In this document: one piece after another, positions 7,780 to 16,796 of the stretch
Layout: every line of letters starts with the position of its first letter
Position numbering within the stretch: the first letter of the stretch is position 1
Assembly (NCBI GenBank): GCA_963836915.1
Contig: CAWILH010000002.1
Coordinates: 3,906,001-3,970,000, forward strand
DNA from: Cryomorpha sp963836915
Lineage (GTDB): Bacteria; Bacteroidota; Bacteroidia; Flavobacteriales_D; Cryomorphaceae
Length of the DNA stretch: 64,000 bases
Direction: 5' to 3'
Notes under the pieces: model-generated
Databases searched by the model: none
The model's input: only the letters and a program-made list of their open reading frames with translations
What the model was told of the DNA's origin: nothing
Program-made: the position numbers and the translations under genes

Positions 7780-9609
7780 CTACTGAAAAGACTGCATATC
7801 ATGCAATCGTTTATACGTCCCTGCTTTTTGCAGCAATGCATCGTGGCCTCCCATTTCGGTGATCTGGCCACCTTCCAATACCACTATTTTGTCGGCATGC
7901 TGTATGGTGCTCAGCCTATGGGCTATGACGAGTGAAGTTCTGTTTTGCATCAGTTTATTAATGGCGTCTTGCACGAGCCGCTCCGACTCGGTATCGAGCG
8001 CCGAAGTAGCCTCGTCGAGAATCAAGAAGGGGGGGTTTTTGAGTACTGCCCTGGCGATACTTATCCGCTGTTTTTGTCCGCCGCTCAGCCTTCCGCCGCC
8101 ATCGCCCACATTGGTATCAAACCCTTTTTCAAATTCGGTGATGAAATCAAAGGCATTGGCAATTTTTGCAGCTTCTTCCACTTCTGCCATCGTGGCTCCG
8201 GGGCGCGACATTCTGATATTATTGGCGATGGTGTCGTTAAAAAGGATAGACTCTTGGGTCACGATCCCGAAGAGATGGCGCAGGTCACCGATCTTAAATT
8301 CGCGTATGTCGGTGCCGTCTATGGTGATCTTACCGCCACTTACATCGTAGAAGCGCGGCACCAAATTGGCCATGGTGCTCTTCCCACCACCCGATGGCCC
8401 TACGAGCGCTACCTTCTCGCCTTTGGCAATGCCTATGCTGATGTGGTCTAGTACTTTGTTTTCGCCATAGCGGAAGCTTACCTCTTCAAACCGCAGCTCG
8501 GCTTTAAACTCGTTAAGCGGTTTGGGCTGCACGGGATCCTTGATCTCTTCATCGGCGTGCAATACCTTATTGATACGTTCTACCGAAGCGATGCCTTTCT
8601 GTATTTTGAAATAGGCCTGGCTAAAGGATTTTGCCGGTGCAATGATCTGGGAGAATATCACGATGAAGGTCACGAAGAAGGCTCCCGTAAAACCATCTTC
8701 CTTGGCATCGAATACCAGCAGGCCGCCATAGTAAATAAGGATGGCAAGGGTGATGGCGCTGAGTATTTCCGTAAGGGGGCTGCCAAGGTATTGCTTTCTA
8801 TAAAGCCTTATCATCAAGCGGTGGTAGGCGTTATTGCTTTCCTTAAAGCGCTCTTGCGTTTGTCGTTGCGCATTGAAAGCTTGGATGATGCGAAGGCCGC
8901 CCAGTGACTCTTCAAACACGGAGAGCACCTCGCCGAGTTTTGACTGTCCGCGGCTCGATGCCCCCTTTAGGCTCTTGCCGATTCTTGAGATGAAAATACC
9001 GCTTACGGGCAGCAATATGAGCACGAAGATGGTAAGCTTCCAACTCATGAACACCATGGTAGATAGGTAGGCCACGATTAGAATGGGATCTCGGAAAATC
9101 ATCTCAAGCGATGAGATGATCGAGTTTTCAACTTCGGTCACGTCACTCGTGGCACGGGAGATAAGGTCGCCCTTGCGCTCTTCGCTATAATAACCGAGGT
9201 GGAGCGAAAGTAGTTTTTGGTGCATTGATTCACGCAGGTCGCGCACTACGCCGATGCGTATCGGAGCGATAAAGTAAAGCGTGAAGTAACTTGTGATATT
9301 CTTCAGCACGAATACCACTACGATGAAGATGCAGAAATAGACCAATGCTTGCTGCGGCCCATAATTGGCTATAAATGAACCAAATTGATAATTCATATAG
9401 GCCAAAAAGTCGGATGAGTTCAGTCCGAACTCTGGTGCTACGGGCGGCAGCTTTGGACTGTCTTCGGCAAAGAGTATGGTAAGAAAGGGTGCGACTGCCG
9501 TCAACGAGAACAGCGAGAAGAGCGTGGCCAAGAAATTAAAAAACAGATTGCCTGCTATCTCGGGTTTATAGTTCTTGAGTAAGGCCAGTATTTGGAGGAA
9601 GCTTTTCAT
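7780..9609 (-). CDS. ABC exporter, fused permease and ATPase (MsbA-like)
   Basis: A 609-residue half-transporter. Residues 1-330 hold six membrane segments (for example FFNFLATLFSLFSLTAVAPF near 23-42 and ALVYFCIFIVVVFVLKNI near 86-105). Residues about 360-605 are a complete nucleotide-binding domain: Walker A GPSGGGKST, Q-loop VTQESILF, signature LSGGQKQR, Walker B FLILDEATSALD and H-loop IAHRLST. All catalytic residues are present, in contrast to the exporter at 24119. Length and architecture match homodimeric lipid or drug exporters of the MsbA type; lipid A-core flipping is plausible but not proven. Its ATG overlaps the TGA of purB by 4 bp (ATGA), so the two are translationally coupled. 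Confidence 0.92.
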   Translation of the reverse strand: MKSFLQILALLKNYKPEIAGNLFFNFLATLFSLFSLTAVAPFLTILFAEDSPKLPPVAPEFGLNSSDFLAYMNYQFGSFIANYGPQQALVYFCIFIVVVFVLKNITSYFTLYFIAPIRIGVVRDLRESMHQKLLSLHLGYYSEERKGDLISRATSDVTEVENSIISSLEMIFRDPILIVAYLSTMVFMSWKLTIFVLILLPVSGIFISRIGKSLKGASSRGQSKLGEVLSVFEESLGGLRIIQAFNAQRQTQERFKESNNAYHRLMIRLYRKQYLGSPLTEILSAITLAILIYYGGLLVFDAKEDGFTGAFFVTFIVIFSQIIAPAKSFSQAYFKIQKGIASVERINKVLHADEEIKDPVQPKPLNEFKAELRFEEVSFRYGENKVLDHISIGIAKGEKVALVGPSGGGKSTMANLVPRFYDVSGGKITIDGTDIREFKIGDLRHLFGIVTQESILFNDTIANNIRMSRPGATMAEVEEAAKIANAFDFITEFEKGFDTNVGDGGGRLSGGQKQRISIARAVLKNPPFLILDEATSALDTESERLVQDAINKLMQNRTSLVIAHRLSTIQHADKIVVLEGGQITEMGGHDALLQKAGTYKRLHDMQSFQ

Positions 9610-10955
9610 ACTGCCTTTTGGGCAATTCCGGTATAGTTGAAAGGAGAGATCGCCTTGAGTTCCGTTTTTATATCGGTCGACACGTCGAGCGTATCAATAA
9701 ATGCATGTAGGCTGTCTTTATTTATTGCGCTATTGGTCCGCGTAAGGTCGCGAAGGGCTTCATAAGGCTTGGGGTATCCTTCGCGGCGCAAAATGGTCTG
9801 CACCGCCTCGGCCACTACACTCCAATTCGCTTCCAGGTCTTGATGTATAGCATCTTCATTTAGCAAGAGCTTTGAGATGCCCTTTTCGATAGATTTAAAT
9901 GCTATCAGGCTATAGCCAAATGGGAGCCCAACATTTCGCAGTACGGTGCTATCGGTAAGGTCGCGCTGTAGGCGGGATACGGGCAGCTTTCCACTCAAGA
10001 AGTTGAGCACAGCATTGGCCAGTCCTAAGTTTCCTTCGGCATTCTCAAAGTCTATCGGGTTTACCTTGTGGGGCATGGCCGATGATCCTACTTCGCCAGC
10101 TTTTATCGATTGCTTGAAATAGTTCATGGAAATATACATCCACACATCGCGGCAGAAATCAATTAAAATGGTATTTATTCTCGCCATCGCATCAAATCGG
10201 GCGGCGAGCTCGTCATAATGCTCTATCTGGGTGGTGGTCTGTTGCCGTGAGATACCGAGTTTTTCCTTGAGAAACCGATTGGCAAATTCTACCCAGTCAA
10301 TCTTGGGATAGGCTACTTGATGCGCATTCATATTGCCGGTCGCACCGCCAAATTTTCCTGAGATGGATATGGATTCGAGCCTGTCCTTTTGGGCTTTAAG
10401 CCTTTCGGCAAATACCCGGATCTCTTTACCGAGTAGGGTGGGTGATGCCGGCTGTCCATGTGTGCGGGCGAGCATGGGCACCTGCTCCCAGTCTTTTGAG
10501 AGTCCATCGAGCAATGCTAGGATAGCTGAAAGTTTCGGAAGGTATTCGTTTTTAAAATATTCGCTGATCGACAGCGGTACGGCTGTATTATTAATATCTT
10601 GCGAAGTAAGGCCAAAGTGGATGAACTCGCTGACTTTCTCGAGACCTGCTTCCGTCATTTTTTCCTTCACGAAGTACTCTACAGATTTCACGTCGTGATT
10701 GGTTTCTGCTTCGAAGGTTTTAATTTTCTGGGCATCGCTTTCGCTAAAATGGGTGTAAACTTCGCGCAAGTTTAACTTTTGATTTTCGTCGAGGCCACCT
10801 AGCTGCGGGAGTGGGATTTCGGTAAGGGAGATAAAGTATTCTATTTCTACCCGTACCCGATACTGGATAAGTGCAAACTCCGAGAAATATGGGATAAGCT
10901 CTTTTGTTTTAGATGCATACCTCCCGTCTATGGGGGTGATGGCGTTGATGCTCAT
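9606..10955 (-). CDS. purB: Adenylosuccinate lyase
   Basis: PurB splits SAICAR to AICAR and adenylosuccinate to AMP, both releasing fumarate, in purine synthesis. The 449-residue product carries the fumarase/lyase signature SSAMPHKVNPIDFE near residues 290-305, including the catalytic Ser loop, the TSQDINNTA segment near 115-123 and THGQPASPT near 164-172, which supplies a catalytic His. The length fits the E. coli-type enzyme (about 456 aa). Start is ATG 10955 with INAITPIDGRYASKT directly after it, as usual for this family. The gene is upstream of and overlaps the MsbA-like exporter by 4 bp. About 730 bp of AT-rich non-coding DNA lie upstream. Confidence 0.96.
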   Translation of the reverse strand: MSINAITPIDGRYASKTKELIPYFSEFALIQYRVRVEIEYFISLTEIPLPQLGGLDENQKLNLREVYTHFSESDAQKIKTFEAETNHDVKSVEYFVKEKMTEAGLEKVSEFIHFGLTSQDINNTAVPLSISEYFKNEYLPKLSAILALLDGLSKDWEQVPMLARTHGQPASPTLLGKEIRVFAERLKAQKDRLESISISGKFGGATGNMNAHQVAYPKIDWVEFANRFLKEKLGISRQQTTTQIEHYDELAARFDAMARINTILIDFCRDVWMYISMNYFKQSIKAGEVGSSAMPHKVNPIDFENAEGNLGLANAVLNFLSGKLPVSRLQRDLTDSTVLRNVGLPFGYSLIAFKSIEKGISKLLLNEDAIHQDLEANWSVVAEAVQTILRREGYPKPYEALRDLTRTNSAINKDSLHAFIDTLDVSTDIKTELKAISPFNYTGIAQKAV

Positions 10956-11683
10956 GAGTGGCGATAATTAAACGGCGAAATTCATCATTTTTTTTGAAAG
11001 GGGAAATAAGGCATTACCGGTCGTATTTGGTCGCAAGCGAAAACTTGCTTCAGTTGCATTTTTGGTGCAAACCAAATGTCGTCGGCAAATCGGGTAAGAT
11101 TGAAATTGAAAATTGGTGCTTCATTCTTTTATGGGATAATGCACCTTGGAAAAGTTTCTAGCAACTTTGCTTTTCTTTTTCAAAGTTGGATGCACGATCG
11201 GTACATTTTCTTTGATAAACGAACTAGGCTCTCGCTGGGAAGTTGATTTCAAAAAAAATATTGCTAAACTCGAATATTTTATTGCGGGATAAAATTTTCC
11301 GTAATTCATAAAAAATTAGCTATTACCTAGTAATCAGTTTTGTGGGAACGAGAATTCAGAGCTCAAAATTTATTGATTTTCAATTATTATTAAAGGTATA
11401 ATTTAGAATAAAATTCTATCGAAAAATAACTTACTTTAAACAAATAAATAATTAATATAAAACACTAAAAAACAAAAATATAGGATTTTTTCAAATATTT
11501 AATTAAATCTATATTTAATTAGGTTAATATTTAATTTTTCGGGTTGTAATTAAAGGCTGTTCTTGGTCATCTTCAATTCTCAACTACTTTCGTATTATTT
11601 CTAAATACCGGAATATTTTTATTGGATTTTTCCATCAGAAGAATGTTAATTAATATTATTGAAAAATAATATGAAAAATTTAT
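10956..11683. other. AT-rich intergenic region upstream of purB
   Basis: About 730 bp with no credible gene. From about 11270 to 11680 the DNA is much richer in A and T than its neighbours, with long stretches such as AATAAATAATTAATATAAAA. A short inverted repeat lies near 11657-11675 (ATATTATT/AATAATAT). No riboswitch consensus was recognised. Confidence 0.4.
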
Positions 11684-11709
11684 AAGGCGCTCCAGATGGA
11701 GCGCCTTTT
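11684..11709 (-). terminator. Hairpin terminator, usable on both strands
   Basis: AAGGCGCTCC (11684-11693), loop AGAT, GGAGCGCCTT (11698-11707): a perfect 10-bp GC-rich stem. On the minus strand it lies 20 nt after the stop of the decayed gene at 11728 and is followed by an AT-rich, T-containing tail. Confidence 0.75.
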
Positions 11710-11727
11710 AAATGACGAATTGATCTA

Positions 11728-11941
11728 TTATTTCCCTTCGGGATGCGCTTGAAGGTATTTTGAGAAATCACAAAATTCTGGATATTCCTGTTCGGGCAAG
11801 GCGATGTTTAATTCTTCTTTGAGTCGTTGGGTACCCTTTTTTTGAACAGTACTTGTCTAGAAAGCACTGAGCCTTTTCATTCGATCTTTTTCTGGCATCA
11901 TCAAATGTCGACCGGTGGTCTATTAGCAGGTGTTTTCTTCT
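11728..11941 (-). pseudogene. Remnant of an unknown gene, frameshifted at an A7 run
   Basis: Two overlapping minus-strand frames join at a run of seven A (plus coordinates 11837-11843). The upstream frame reads DDARKRSNEKAQCFLDKYCSKKG and the downstream frame continues GTQRLKEELNIALPEQEYP and ends SKYLQAHPEGK just before the terminator. Removing one A restores a continuous C-terminal segment of about 65 residues. The upstream frame is closed by TGA at 11942-11944, so the 5' part is lost or further decayed. The charged, helical composition and correctly placed terminator argue for a real former gene. I do not recognise the family. Confidence 0.5.
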
Positions 11942-12066
11942 TCAGTATTTCGGAATGATAGGGTGATTGCCAACCAAGCTAATTGATTTTGTGGCTCTTT
12001 TATAGCAATGGTGTGTGGCTCTCACCTTCCCATTCCCCAATCCATTATCTTCGCAATAAATCAACT

Positions 12067-12546
12067 ATGGATGTTTTTCTCGCCGTTCTCAGCGTCACAT
12101 TGCTCGTTGCGGGATTGCTAGGTTCTATTCTACCGGTTCTTCCGGGGCCACCGATCAGCTTTCTTGGAATGATCGCCCTTCACTTTTCCATCTATGCCGA
12201 TTATAGGGCAGGAGTGCTTATAGGCATGGGAGTGGCTGTGGCGATAATTGTGGGCATGGATTATCTCATACCCATTTGGGGCACCAAGAAGTTTGGCGGA
12301 TCTAAGGCAGGCGTCTGGGGTTCGATTATTGGGTTGGCCGTAGGTCTTTTTTTCGGTCCATTAGGGTTCGTCTTAGGCCCATTTTTGGGTGCCTTTTTGG
12401 GCGAGTATATTATTGATCCCAATGATTTTAAGCGTGCCCTAAAAAGTGCAACTGGCTCGCTGATAGGCTTCTTGATCGGAACAGGATTGAAATTAGCCTA
12501 TTGCGGACTCTGCGGCTGGTATATTTTTAGCGCTTTGGTCGGCTAG
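12067..12546 (+). CDS. DUF456 family membrane protein
   Basis: A 159-residue hydrophobic protein with four to five membrane segments and the glycine-rich loops typical of DUF456: ILPVLPGPPISFLG near residues 20-33, GTKKFGGSKAGVWGSIIGL near 72-90, and FFGPLGFVLGPFLGAFLGE near 97-115. Function in this family is unknown. The frame is open from 11983, but the preceding 28 residues are not membrane-like and the hydrophobic segment begins directly at ATG 12067, which was chosen. A near-consensus -7 box (TATCTTCG, 12046-12053) sits just upstream. Its stop overlaps the stop of the convergent lipoprotein gene by 4 bp. Confidence 0.85.
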   Translation: MDVFLAVLSVTLLVAGLLGSILPVLPGPPISFLGMIALHFSIYADYRAGVLIGMGVAVAIIVGMDYLIPIWGTKKFGGSKAGVWGSIIGLAVGLFFGPLGFVLGPFLGAFLGEYIIDPNDFKRALKSATGSLIGFLIGTGLKLAYCGLCGWYIFSALVG

Positions 12547-13070
12547 CGATTATCATAAGCCTTCCAATCTTTCTCTTGGAGGGTCACCGACAGGTCATTG
12601 TGAAAGTCGGCCAGAGCTTTTGGAAGATTTGTCCGCGCCATTATCGCATGGCTTTTGCCATTATAGTTGATCTGGGAATAGGTCGTTGGCAGATCGCTGA
12701 TGTATGGATTATCATAGACCGAGTCCTGTTCAAAATAATTTGCCGCTAGGGCATCATTATAAATGCCTTCCAAGTCTGCTTGCGTAAGGCGCACAGAATA
12801 TAGACCCAGCCGCTCCGTAAAGTTTATCCCTTCGAAAGTGGCAAATCCGCTCTCATAGACATTCACTTTAAAAACTGGACATTTGCCAAAGCAAGGCGTC
12901 TTTTCGAAATAGAATGCCAGAGAATCTTTGGTTTCTGCCGGTACTTCTTTCACCATCACGATCGTATCAGGACTCTGGGTCATTGCTGCCTGCTCCTTAC
13001 CTGTTTTCTTTTGGTTCTTGCACGATAATAAAACGAGAGAAACCAGTAAAATTTGAAATAGTCGGTTCAT
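12543..13070 (-). CDS. DUF6438-type lipoprotein
   Basis: The 175-residue product has a lipoprotein signal (MNRLFQILLVSLVLLSC, lipobox L-L-S-C, Cys17) and a Lys- and Gln-rich linker. The folded domain (about 55-165) resembles DUF6438: FYFEKTPCFGKCPVF with two Cys, then VNVYESGFATFEG and a YFEQDSVYDNPYISDLPTT segment. The role of the domain is unknown; the lipid anchor places it at the inner or outer membrane on the periplasmic side. Its ATG overlaps the yidC stop (TAATG), so it is probably the last gene of the yidC transcript. Confidence 0.82.
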   Translation of the reverse strand: MNRLFQILLVSLVLLSCKNQKKTGKEQAAMTQSPDTIVMVKEVPAETKDSLAFYFEKTPCFGKCPVFKVNVYESGFATFEGINFTERLGLYSVRLTQADLEGIYNDALAANYFEQDSVYDNPYISDLPTTYSQINYNGKSHAIMARTNLPKALADFHNDLSVTLQEKDWKAYDNR

Positions 13071-14950
13071 TATTTCGTGTTTAGTCCGCGCTGCTTGGCC
13101 ATGTCTTCCAGCTTCTGCTGAAATTTAGACTTCCCTTGCTTCGATTTCTTCTTTTTGTTCTCGGCGATTTGCAGCTTTATTTTATCTTCATTGATAAAGA
13201 ATTTCTTAATTGCAATCATCTGTAAGATAGATATCACGTTCGCCAAGAAATAATAATAGCTCAACCCTGATGCAAATTTATTGAAGAAAAACAGCATCAT
13301 AAAAGGGAAGATATACATGATCACCTTCATATTCGGCATACCCGGTTGGGTCTGGGTAGGCATATTGCTACTATTGTATACCGTATAGATCAATGTACTG
13401 ATGCACATCAAAATAGTAAATAGGCTCACGTGATCCCCATATGCGGGAATGTTAAAAGGCAGGCTGGCAATGCTGTCATAGGCAGAAAGGTCATCGGCCC
13501 AGAGAAAGGACTCATGGCGCAGCTGGATGCTCGACGGAAAAAACCGGAACATAGCATAAAGGATAGGCAGCTGTATAATCATGGGTATGCAGCCTGCAAA
13601 TGGGCTCACACCGGTCTTGCGGTACAGATCCATCGTAGCCTGCTGCTTCTTCATCGGGTCTGCATCTTTATGCTTGGCGTTGAGCTCTTCGATCTCGGGC
13701 TTGAGCACGCGCATCTTCGCGCTGCTCTTATAATTCTTGAAGGTGAGGGGCATCAAGATCATTTTAATAACCAGCGTAAGGATCAGTATAATGATCCCGC
13801 AGGAAAGCCCGGTGGTTTCGAGCCAGTCAAAAATGGGGATAACGATCCACTTGTTCACCCATCCAAAGATGCCCCAGCCCAGGTTGATGACTTTGTCGAG
13901 CTCCATGCCATAGGGCTTCATCACCTGATAATCATTGGGCCCCATAAAGATCTCTCCACTCCAGACCGTTCCCGTGCCAGATGATGAAAGCGGAACAACG
14001 GCCTTGTAATATTGCGTCAAGGAATCATTCTCTTCGGGGTAGGGGTAGCTCTCTAAGCTTGCCCCTTTTCCGAAAGGATCGGAACTGATAAATATCGCTG
14101 AGAAGAAGTTGAGCTTGAAAGCAAGCCACTGCAAGTTATCTTCTACCACTTCATCGTCTTCGCCGGTTTCGCTCAGGTAATCACGTCCATGATCTACTTC
14201 CTTATAAAAGATGGTCGAATTGTTTCGCTCGGCTTCAATTCCTTTTTCAATGTGGCGGCCTTCCATTTCCCATACCAGTTTGGGCGACGTCACGATGCCG
14301 CCTACATCTAGAAAGACCGATTCAAAACCGATCGAATAGCTGTCTCCTTTAATGGTATAGCGATGCTCTATTTTTCGATTGCCCTCTAGCTGAAGGGTAT
14401 AGATGAGCGTTTCGGAATTTTCGCCGGTTATGGTTTTATTGGTGGTGGCAGAACTAAAATAGAAATCGGAAGTATTGAAGTTTCCCAGTGACGGGTAGGT
14501 GAATTCAAATCCGAGCTTTGCATTTTGCGCATCAAACAGGATGAGCGGAAGGGAGTCATAGGTATCAAAGTTTCGAAGTTCGACTTTTTCGGGTATCCCA
14601 CCTTTATTGGAAAAGTGGAGCTTGAGCAGGTCGGTTTCGATGACAGTCTGCTTGGCTTCTCCTTTTGAAACAGCGGCCAGCGAACCATATTTTGCTTTGA
14701 GAGCGCTGATGGCTATGGCCTGCGAAGCGCTGTCATCTGCCAATGGTTGGGCATCAGGTATTGCGGTGATAGTACTATCTGTTTGGATTTGCTTTGCGGT
14801 CTCATCGCTTTTTTCGAGCTGCGCTGCCGCAATACTATCAGAGATTTTCCGCTGCTGCGCTATTATTTCATCGCTAGGTCGCTGGTAGATGGTGTAGGCC
14901 ACCAAGAGCAAACCGATCAATATCAGTCCGATGACTGAATTCTTATCCAT
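13070..14950 (-). CDS. yidC: Membrane protein insertase YidC
   Basis: YidC inserts proteins into the inner membrane, alone or with SecYEG. The 626-residue product has an N-terminal membrane segment (VIGLILIGLLLVAYTIYQ), a large periplasmic beta domain (about 90-345) and a C-terminal YidC/Oxa1 domain with five membrane segments (about 370-590), including the MILMPLTFKNYKSSAKMR cytoplasmic hairpin entry and GVSPFAGCIPMIIQLPILYAMFRF. A Lys-rich tail ends the protein, as is usual. A strong promoter lies in the 103-bp gap to pyrG, so yidC can be transcribed independently. The DUF6438 lipoprotein gene overlaps its stop by one base. Confidence 0.96.
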   Translation of the reverse strand: MDKNSVIGLILIGLLLVAYTIYQRPSDEIIAQQRKISDSIAAAQLEKSDETAKQIQTDSTITAIPDAQPLADDSASQAIAISALKAKYGSLAAVSKGEAKQTVIETDLLKLHFSNKGGIPEKVELRNFDTYDSLPLILFDAQNAKLGFEFTYPSLGNFNTSDFYFSSATTNKTITGENSETLIYTLQLEGNRKIEHRYTIKGDSYSIGFESVFLDVGGIVTSPKLVWEMEGRHIEKGIEAERNNSTIFYKEVDHGRDYLSETGEDDEVVEDNLQWLAFKLNFFSAIFISSDPFGKGASLESYPYPEENDSLTQYYKAVVPLSSSGTGTVWSGEIFMGPNDYQVMKPYGMELDKVINLGWGIFGWVNKWIVIPIFDWLETTGLSCGIIILILTLVIKMILMPLTFKNYKSSAKMRVLKPEIEELNAKHKDADPMKKQQATMDLYRKTGVSPFAGCIPMIIQLPILYAMFRFFPSSIQLRHESFLWADDLSAYDSIASLPFNIPAYGDHVSLFTILMCISTLIYTVYNSSNMPTQTQPGMPNMKVIMYIFPFMMLFFFNKFASGLSYYYFLANVISILQMIAIKKFFINEDKIKLQIAENKKKKSKQGKSKFQQKLEDMAKQRGLNTK

Positions 14951-14969
14951 TCTTCTTTATTTAAGCCGA

Positions 14970-15000
14970 CAAAGATACTCCCTTGAGTGAAGGGAGCAAA
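14970..15000 (-). promoter_or_regulatory. Consensus promoter for yidC
   Basis: On the minus strand TTTG (14997-15000), about 19 nt, then TATCTTTG (14970-14977). The predicted start of transcription near 14963 leaves only about a dozen bases before the ATG at 14950, so the leader is very short. Confidence 0.65.
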
Positions 15001-15053
15001 GATTTATTATGAATGGTGCGCCGGTGGAGATTTGGAAAGATGGGGCGGCCAAG

Positions 15054-16685
15054 TTATGCCTGCGTTTGCTCCACAAGCACTCCCGTCTGTACCGATGCTT
15101 TTACGAATTGGATGAAGAGCGGATGCGGATTGGCAACCGTACTCTTATACTCGGGGTGAAACTGCACGCCCATAAACCATGGATGGCTTGGGATTTCTAC
15201 CATCTCTACCAAGTTGGTGTCAGGGTTGGTTCCCGATGCGATCATCCCAGCATTTTCATACTGCTCCTTATAGGCATTGTTGAACTCGTAGCGGTGGCGG
15301 TGCCTTTCGGAAATAAGGCTTTGATCATACACTTTTCTGGCTAGCGTATCTGCTTTGACCTTACATTTATAAGCTCCCAATCGCATGGTGCCACCCTTTT
15401 CGAGAAGACCTTTTTGATCTTCCATAATCGCGATCACCGGATGGGTAGTATTTTCATCGATCTCGGTAGTATGAGCATCCTTATGGCCGAGCACATTTCG
15501 TGCAAATTCTATTACCGCGCATTGCATCCCGAGACAAATCCCCAAGAAGGGCAAGTGATTTTCCCTGGCGTATTTGATAGCTTCTATCTTTCCATCTATA
15601 CCGCGCTCTCCAAAACCGGGAGCTACGATCAAGCCCTTCAAGCCTTTGAGATGCCTAGCAACGTTCTGGCTGCTAATTTCTTCGCTGTGAAGCCATACGA
15701 GCTCTACGTTTACTTCATTATAGGCGCCGGCGTGAATGATCGACTCAACAATGGATTTATAACTGTCTTTCAGCTCTATATACTTTCCTACCAAGCCAAT
15801 TTTAATAGTTGATTTTGGGTTTTTAAGCCTTTGCAAAAACTGTTTCCATTTGCCCAGCTCGGCCTTGCCTGTGCTTTCGAGCTTTAATTTTTCAAGTACC
15901 ACACAGTCCAGTTCTTCGCTTTCCATAAGGAGCGGCACATCGTAAATGGTCTCTGCGTCGATAGATTCGATGACCGCATTGGGAGCTACATTACAGAATT
16001 TTGCAATCTTCTGGCGTAGCTCTTCGGTAAGCTCATGCTCGGTGCGGCATACGAGGATATCGGGTTGCACGCCCAGCTCTAGCAATTGCTTGACGCTATG
16101 CTGCGTGGGTTTTGTTTTGAGCTCTCCGGCTGCCGCCAAATAAGGTACCAGTGTGAGATGGATTACAAGGCAGTCATTGCCCATTTCCCATTTTAGCTGG
16201 CGCACGGCTTCCACATAGGGATAAGATTCAATATCGCCTACGGTGCCGCCTATTTCAGTGATCACAAAGTCGTAGTCGTGTTTCTCTCCGAGCAGCTGGA
16301 TACAATGCTTTATCTCATCGGTGATATGAGGGATCACCTGTACGGTCTTGCCCAGATAATCACCTTTGCGCTCTTTATTGATTACATTTTGGTAGATACG
16401 ACCAGTAGTGATATTATTGGCCTGCGAAGTTTGGATGTTCAGAAAGCGCTCGTAATGACCTAGGTCGAGATCAGTTTCAGCCCCATCTTCGGTTACGAAG
16501 CACTCGCCATGCTCATAAGGGTTGAGCGTGCCAGGATCAATATTGATGTAAGGATCTAACTTTTGGATAGTTACGGAGAATCCGCGCCCTTGCAGGAGCT
16601 TGGCCAAAGATGCCGAGATAATCCCTTTTCCCAATGAAGAAGTAACCCCGCCAGTTACAAAAATATACTTGGTCTTGTGACCCAT
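15054..16685 (-). CDS. pyrG: CTP synthase
   Basis: PyrG makes CTP from UTP, ATP and glutamine. The 543-residue product has the synthetase domain (about 1-270) with KYIFVTGGVTSSLGKG at residues 6-21, LDPYINIDPGTLNPYEHGE and the ITEIGGTVGDIES segment, and a class I glutamine amidotransferase domain (about 300-540) with the nucleophile Cys in FLGICLGMQCAV and the His-Glu pair in GVQFHPEYKST near the end. Length equals that of typical bacterial enzymes (about 535-545 aa). Start ATG 16685 gives the expected short N-terminus. Upstream at 16686-16796 is a short gap after the TonB receptor gene. Confidence 0.97.
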   Translation of the reverse strand: MGHKTKYIFVTGGVTSSLGKGIISASLAKLLQGRGFSVTIQKLDPYINIDPGTLNPYEHGECFVTEDGAETDLDLGHYERFLNIQTSQANNITTGRIYQNVINKERKGDYLGKTVQVIPHITDEIKHCIQLLGEKHDYDFVITEIGGTVGDIESYPYVEAVRQLKWEMGNDCLVIHLTLVPYLAAAGELKTKPTQHSVKQLLELGVQPDILVCRTEHELTEELRQKIAKFCNVAPNAVIESIDAETIYDVPLLMESEELDCVVLEKLKLESTGKAELGKWKQFLQRLKNPKSTIKIGLVGKYIELKDSYKSIVESIIHAGAYNEVNVELVWLHSEEISSQNVARHLKGLKGLIVAPGFGERGIDGKIEAIKYARENHLPFLGICLGMQCAVIEFARNVLGHKDAHTTEIDENTTHPVIAIMEDQKGLLEKGGTMRLGAYKCKVKADTLARKVYDQSLISERHRHRYEFNNAYKEQYENAGMIASGTNPDTNLVEMVEIPSHPWFMGVQFHPEYKSTVANPHPLFIQFVKASVQTGVLVEQTQA

Positions 16686-16796
16686 GAGTGCCGTTTTAAA
16701 AAGTGTAACTACGGGAAACGAAAGTAGTCATTTTAAATGGCTGTGAAAAAGCCAAAGCCCGTTTTTTGCCTTTTAGCGAAAGCGCTAAGAACCAAT

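Noticed and set aside
10958..11161. A 67-codon plus-strand frame upstream of purB
   Set aside because: It starts just 3 bp from the purB start on the opposite strand, lacks recognisable features and fits a chance frame.
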